The position numbers were made by a program, and so were the translations under genes. A DNA stretch of 64,000 nucleotides. Source: Armatimonadota bacterium. Its GTDB lineage: Bacteria; Armatimonadota; Fimbriimonadia; Fimbriimonadales; Fimbriimonadaceae. Of this stretch, positions 60,999-64,000 are shown piece by piece (within the stretch, counting starts at the first letter, position 1; the number at the start of each line of letters is the position of its first letter). The stretch spans positions 839,805-903,804 of the forward strand of contig JBAXHT010000001.1 of assembly GCA_037138755.1 (NCBI GenBank), given 5' to 3'. Under the pieces are notes generated by a model that was given only the letters and a program-made list of their open reading frames with translations, searched no databases and had not been told where the DNA came from.

Positions 60999-62125
60999 AG
61001 CGGCCCTGGCTCGTTCTGTTCCTCGTGATTCCCCTGGCGGTCGTGGCGCAGAAGAAGCCGTCTCTGAACCAGCTTAAGCAAGAGCTGAAGAAGATCGAGA
61101 TAAAGAAGGACAAGGCTCAGGATCAGCTTGATGCAGCAAAAGAAGATATCCGGGATGTACGGGCCGAGATTGAGGGAGTCGACTCTCGCCTAGAGGAAGC
61201 AGAAAACACTCTTGAGCAAACCGCAGAAAAGCTTTCGCTGGCGCAAAAACGGCAAGCTGAGCTTGTGGGATCATTATTGGCGGCAAATCTTGAACTGGAG
61301 AACAAGCAAGCCGAAGTTCGCCGCCGGCTTCGATCAATGTACATGCGCGGGAAAGAATCCACCCTCTCCGCGATGCTCGGCCTCGCGGACTCCGGTGACA
61401 TCGCTTCACGGCAGTTCATCCTTGACCGAATTGCGAAACGTGATCGCAAGCTATTCGAAGAGTTTGTTCTTGTCCGGGATCGCATCGAGAAGGAAAAGAA
61501 GGAACAGGATGCCCTGGTTGCAAGCGTCAACTCGATGCTTCAAACCCAGAAAGTCAAGCAAGAACAGCTAGAAAAGGCCCGCGCGGACAAAGTTGCCCTC
61601 ATGGACTCTCTCAAGGACCGCAAAGAGGAGATGGAGCGAATCGTCAAACAGTTCGATGACGACAGCCAAAAAATTGAGGACCAAGTGAACGAGCGCATGA
61701 GGGCGGCGATGAAGTCAGGGAAGAGCCTTCCGCCAATGGGAGACGGCCGATTCGGCCCGCCCGCCGCCGGGCGCAGCACCAGCGGATTTGGCATGCGCTT
61801 CCATCCTATTCTGAAGTACAACCGAATGCACAACGGGATCGATTTCGGTGGCGGCTACGGCGCGCCAGTGTACGCCGCGGGTAGCGGAGTCGTGATTAGT
61901 ACTTCCAAACTTGGCGGCTACGGAAACGCAATCATCATCGAGCATGGCGGCGGCATGTCGTCTGTTTACGGCCATCTGAGCCGGATCATGGTGTCTTCCG
62001 GAGCAACCGTGAAGCGAGGACAACGCATCGGATCAATCGGCTCCAGCGGCCTTTCAACGGGCCCCCATCTGCATTTTGAAATCCGGCAGAACGGTCGGCC
62101 GGTGAATCCGGCGGCGTATTTATAG
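60995..62125 (+). CDS. EnvC/PcsB-like M23 peptidoglycan hydrolase or activator
   Basis: 376 residues from ATG 60995, overlapping the ftsX stop. Signal peptide [19 protein letters not shown], coiled coil (about 25-235) and a LytM/M23 domain (about 255-376). Zinc ligands His279 and Asp283 (MHNGIDFG) and His360 (GPHLHFE) are present, and the active-site His in VYGHLS. E. coli EnvC has lost these residues, so this protein may be an active endopeptidase. It is driven by FtsEX at the division site. Confidence 0.93.
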   Translation: MKRPWLVLFLVIPLAVVAQKKPSLNQLKQELKKIEIKKDKAQDQLDAAKEDIRDVRAEIEGVDSRLEEAENTLEQTAEKLSLAQKRQAELVGSLLAANLELENKQAEVRRRLRSMYMRGKESTLSAMLGLADSGDIASRQFILDRIAKRDRKLFEEFVLVRDRIEKEKKEQDALVASVNSMLQTQKVKQEQLEKARADKVALMDSLKDRKEEMERIVKQFDDDSQKIEDQVNERMRAAMKSGKSLPPMGDGRFGPPAAGRSTSGFGMRFHPILKYNRMHNGIDFGGGYGAPVYAAGSGVVISTSKLGGYGNAIIIEHGGGMSSVYGHLSRIMVSSGATVKRGQRIGSIGSSGLSTGPHLHFEIRQNGRPVNPAAYL

Positions 62126-62134
62126 GCCTAACCC

Positions 62135-62164
62135 TTGTATCTGAGTGGCACAAACTGTGATAAT
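62135..62164 (+). promoter_or_regulatory. Promoter of the SLH porin
   Basis: TTGTAT (62135-62140), 18 bases, GATAAT (62159-62164), with an extended -10 TGT just upstream. The predicted leader is about 134 bases. Confidence 0.6.
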
Positions 62165-62184
62165 CAGCGTGTGGATTTCTGCCA

Positions 62185-62200
62185 ACTTGATTCGTCAAGT
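62185..62200 (+). promoter_or_regulatory. UUCG-loop hairpin in the porin leader
   Basis: ACTTGA and TCAAGT are perfect complements around TTCG, a stable tetraloop in RNA. It lies near the 5' end of the long leader, which also holds AGGAG (62286-62290) before the ATG at 62305. It may protect the mRNA from decay. Confidence 0.4.
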
Positions 62201-62304
62201 CCAAAACTCGGTGAGTAAGAAACTTAGGAAAGTGCTTGCAGGGTGAGGATGAAGCGCAGCAGGGAAGTTGAAGCCGCACTATTACAGGAGAATCTATTCT
62301 TAGC

Positions 62305-64000
62305 ATGAAGCGAACTTACAAGATTGCCCTTTCCTTGGTTCTGAGCCTCGGGATCGTGGCACCTGCATTCGCCCAGGACTCGTTCCCGGACGTACAGGAC
62401 ACCCATTGGGCTGCAGACGCGATTAAGCGACTGAAGCTCGAAAAATTCATCCAAGGTATGCCAAATGGCAATTTCGAGGGTAGTCGAGCGATTACTCGAT
62501 ACGAAATGGCTTCATTGGTGTACGCCGTCTACGCAAAGCTCGTCTGCTTTGACGAAGAGGTCGCGGTCAAGATCAAGGATCTTGAGGCGAAGATCAACAA
62601 GAAGTCGGGCGAAATCAGCACCCCTCCCGCTCCGGTTGACAACAGCAGCCTCAAGGCAGCTTTGGCTTCTCTCAAGAGCGACGTCGGAACTATGAAAGCA
62701 TGGGGATCCGATATCTCAATGCTCAAGAAAATGACCGCTTCGTACTCGAAGGAGCTCACCTCCCTCGGCGCAGACGTGACGGGCATGAAGAAGCAGCTCA
62801 ACGACCTCTCGATGCGCGTTTCGGCTCTCGAAAAGAAGACCGACAACGTCGTGATCAGCGGAGACGCTAACCTCTTGGCGTTTGCGTCCACCAAGGACAG
62901 CAGCTCGGCAGTTGGCTACAACCAAGATGGTCGATTCACCACCGGTACTGCTACCGGAGCCGGTCTCGACAGCCTTGGCGTCCTACACGAACTCGGGCTA
63001 AAGCTCAACAGCGGAGCATCCGCTCAGCGAGCATGGGGTGCAGAGCTCGTGGTCGGAAACGTGGCAACCACCGGAATCGGTAACCAGTCCGACTGGGCCG
63101 GTCAAATCGGAACTGCATACGGAAAGAGCCCGGCATCTGAGGTCTACCTCAATACCGCTTGGGCATCACTTCCAGAAGTTTTGAACTCGACAGTGGGTCG
63201 CCAAAACCTCAACCTCGGTAGCTACATCTTGGCTCGACCGGACTTCACCAGCTTCTATAACCAGGAGCGATGGGACAACGGCGCGTACCTGATGGACGGT
63301 CTCAAGACCGGCACCTATGGTTTCGGTGGAATCACCGTGAATGCATTCGTCGGTCGCTTCGGCGCAACCACCAGTGCAGGCACTGCTCTTCAACCGGTCG
63401 TCAACGGTGTCAATCCATCTCGCTTGATGGGTGGTCAGATCGGATTCAACCTCGGCGACTTCGCCAAGTTGACCGGTACGTACCTCAACCTTGATGGTAA
63501 CAATGGTCCGATCAACCGAAACGAGATCTACGGCGTTGATGGAGACTTCAACATCGCAGGACTGGCGTTCAAGGGTGGTTACGGAAAGTCGATCCAGAAG
63601 TTCAATCAGGGAACAATCGTTGATACCGATAACGTTCGATACAACGCTTCAACCACGTTGTTCAAGGGTCTCAACATTGGCTACGATCACGTTGAGCAGA
63701 ACTACGTTGCTCCAGGCGACTGGGGACGAACTGGTGTGTTCCGCAACCTCGTTGACGTCAACCGACTCACGGCTGACGCTGGCTTCGATATCAACTCGAA
63801 GTGGCACCTCAACGGCGGCTACGCTAGCAACAAGTCGATCAACGGCGTTGGCGAAACCAAGGGTTGGAACGTTGGCCTCAAGACTGCTCTCACTCCGAAG
63901 TGGGGCATGATGCTCACCCACGAGAACACCCAATTCGACGGCGGCTTCCAAGGTTCCACACCAGGCGGCTTCGCTCGATTCTCCACCATCTGGCTGGACT
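62305..64000 (+). CDS. SLH-domain outer-membrane porin (OmpM/SlpA-like), 3' end beyond the window
   Basis: At least 565 residues, open to the end of the window. Signal peptide MKRTYKIALSLVLSLGIVAPAFAQ. An SLH domain (about 25-77; FPDVQDTHWAADAIKRL, SRAITRYEMASLVY) binds peptidoglycan-linked polymer. A coiled coil (about 100-175) spans the periplasm, then beta strands of a porin barrel. Such proteins tether the outer membrane in diderm Terrabacteria lacking Pal/Lpp. Partial: the C-terminal barrel closure is not visible. Confidence 0.9.
   Translation, partial: MKRTYKIALSLVLSLGIVAPAFAQDSFPDVQDTHWAADAIKRLKLEKFIQGMPNGNFEGSRAITRYEMASLVYAVYAKLVCFDEEVAVKIKDLEAKINKKSGEISTPPAPVDNSSLKAALASLKSDVGTMKAWGSDISMLKKMTASYSKELTSLGADVTGMKKQLNDLSMRVSALEKKTDNVVISGDANLLAFASTKDSSSAVGYNQDGRFTTGTATGAGLDSLGVLHELGLKLNSGASAQRAWGAELVVGNVATTGIGNQSDWAGQIGTAYGKSPASEVYLNTAWASLPEVLNSTVGRQNLNLGSYILARPDFTSFYNQERWDNGAYLMDGLKTGTYGFGGITVNAFVGRFGATTSAGTALQPVVNGVNPSRLMGGQIGFNLGDFAKLTGTYLNLDGNNGPINRNEIYGVDGDFNIAGLAFKGGYGKSIQKFNQGTIVDTDNVRYNASTTLFKGLNIGYDHVEQNYVAPGDWGRTGVFRNLVDVNRLTADAGFDINSKWHLNGGYASNKSINGVGETKGWNVGLKTALTPKWGMMLTHENTQFDGGFQGSTPGGFARFSTIWLD

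Noticed and set aside
1-64000. Search for tRNA, rRNA, CRISPR arrays, insertion sequences and prophage genes
   Set aside because: No intergenic gap is long enough for rRNA, no cloverleaf or evenly spaced repeats were recognised by eye, and no transposase or integrase motif was found. A tRNA/CRISPR scan would be needed to be certain.

Overview
The window is a chromosomal segment from a diderm bacterium, most likely of the phylum Armatimonadota (Fimbriimonas-like). The signs are a prepilin-like protein with the N-terminal signature and FPVFAQAK-type continuation common in that phylum, two PEP-CTERM proteins ending in VPEPAS...LGLGILGLARRRR, a DUF4127 protein, and an SLH-domain outer-membrane porin of the kind that tethers the outer membrane in diderm Terrabacteria. 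The assignment is inferred from gene content, not from a marker tree. No rRNA, tRNA, CRISPR array, insertion sequence or prophage was seen. Genes are densely packed, with many ATGA/GTGA/TAATG couplings, and no gene-free stretch exceeds 300 bases.

Region by region. 0-5.3 kb: a DinB-like protein, a sugar-binding lipoprotein, a membrane protein with Ig-like domains, and purH coupled to it. 5.3-9.7 kb: a small membrane protein, then remA-mreB-mreC-mreD-gdh, a cell-shape operon headed by a RemA/DUF370 regulator whose ribosome-binding site lies inside a terminator-like hairpin. 9.7-16 kb: fabG, infA, a YceI-like protein, an orphan RepA-like ATPase with its own strong promoter, and a large secreted protein. 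16-22.3 kb: aconitase, then a Gfo/Idh/MocA oxidoreductase with two sugar ABC permeases. 22.3-27 kb: a saccharopine-dehydrogenase-like enzyme, an M48 peptidase with a perfect 19-bp palindrome upstream, a LuxR-PAS regulator and a CxxC protein. 26.9-32.1 kb (minus strand): a four-gene operon of a secreted Gly/Pro-rich protein, tatC, an MrfA/YprA-like helicase and an unknown 256-residue partner.

32.2-45.5 kb: pcrA/uvrD, a lipoprotein, two PEP-CTERM genes around an HD hydrolase, rpsF-ssb, hsp20 with a HAIR-like (HspR) operator, a Phd/RelE-type toxin-antitoxin pair, a PP2C phosphatase with a double-FHA protein, DUF167, a repeat lipoprotein, a TPR protein and gatB. 45.5-57.5 kb: an APC-superfamily transporter, a prepilin-like protein, ruvA, DUF4127, TfoX-like, polA (Tyr at the Taq Phe667 position), a 53-residue membrane protein, rpsT and a Xaa-Pro peptidase. 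57.5-64 kb: a tandem pair of unknown two-barrel paralogs, a HAD phosphatase, the ftsE-ftsX-envC division module with an apparently intact M23 zinc site, and the SLH porin running off the end of the window.

The most recurrent signals are regulatory. TAnnnT hexamers sit 3-10 nt before many start codons, which suggests leaderless transcription. Several inverted or direct repeats mark likely operators. The best candidates for something not yet described are the helicase partner protein, the tandem two-barrel paralogs, the hairpin-gated remA start and the repeated DPN[RK]T motif in front of the FHA domains.
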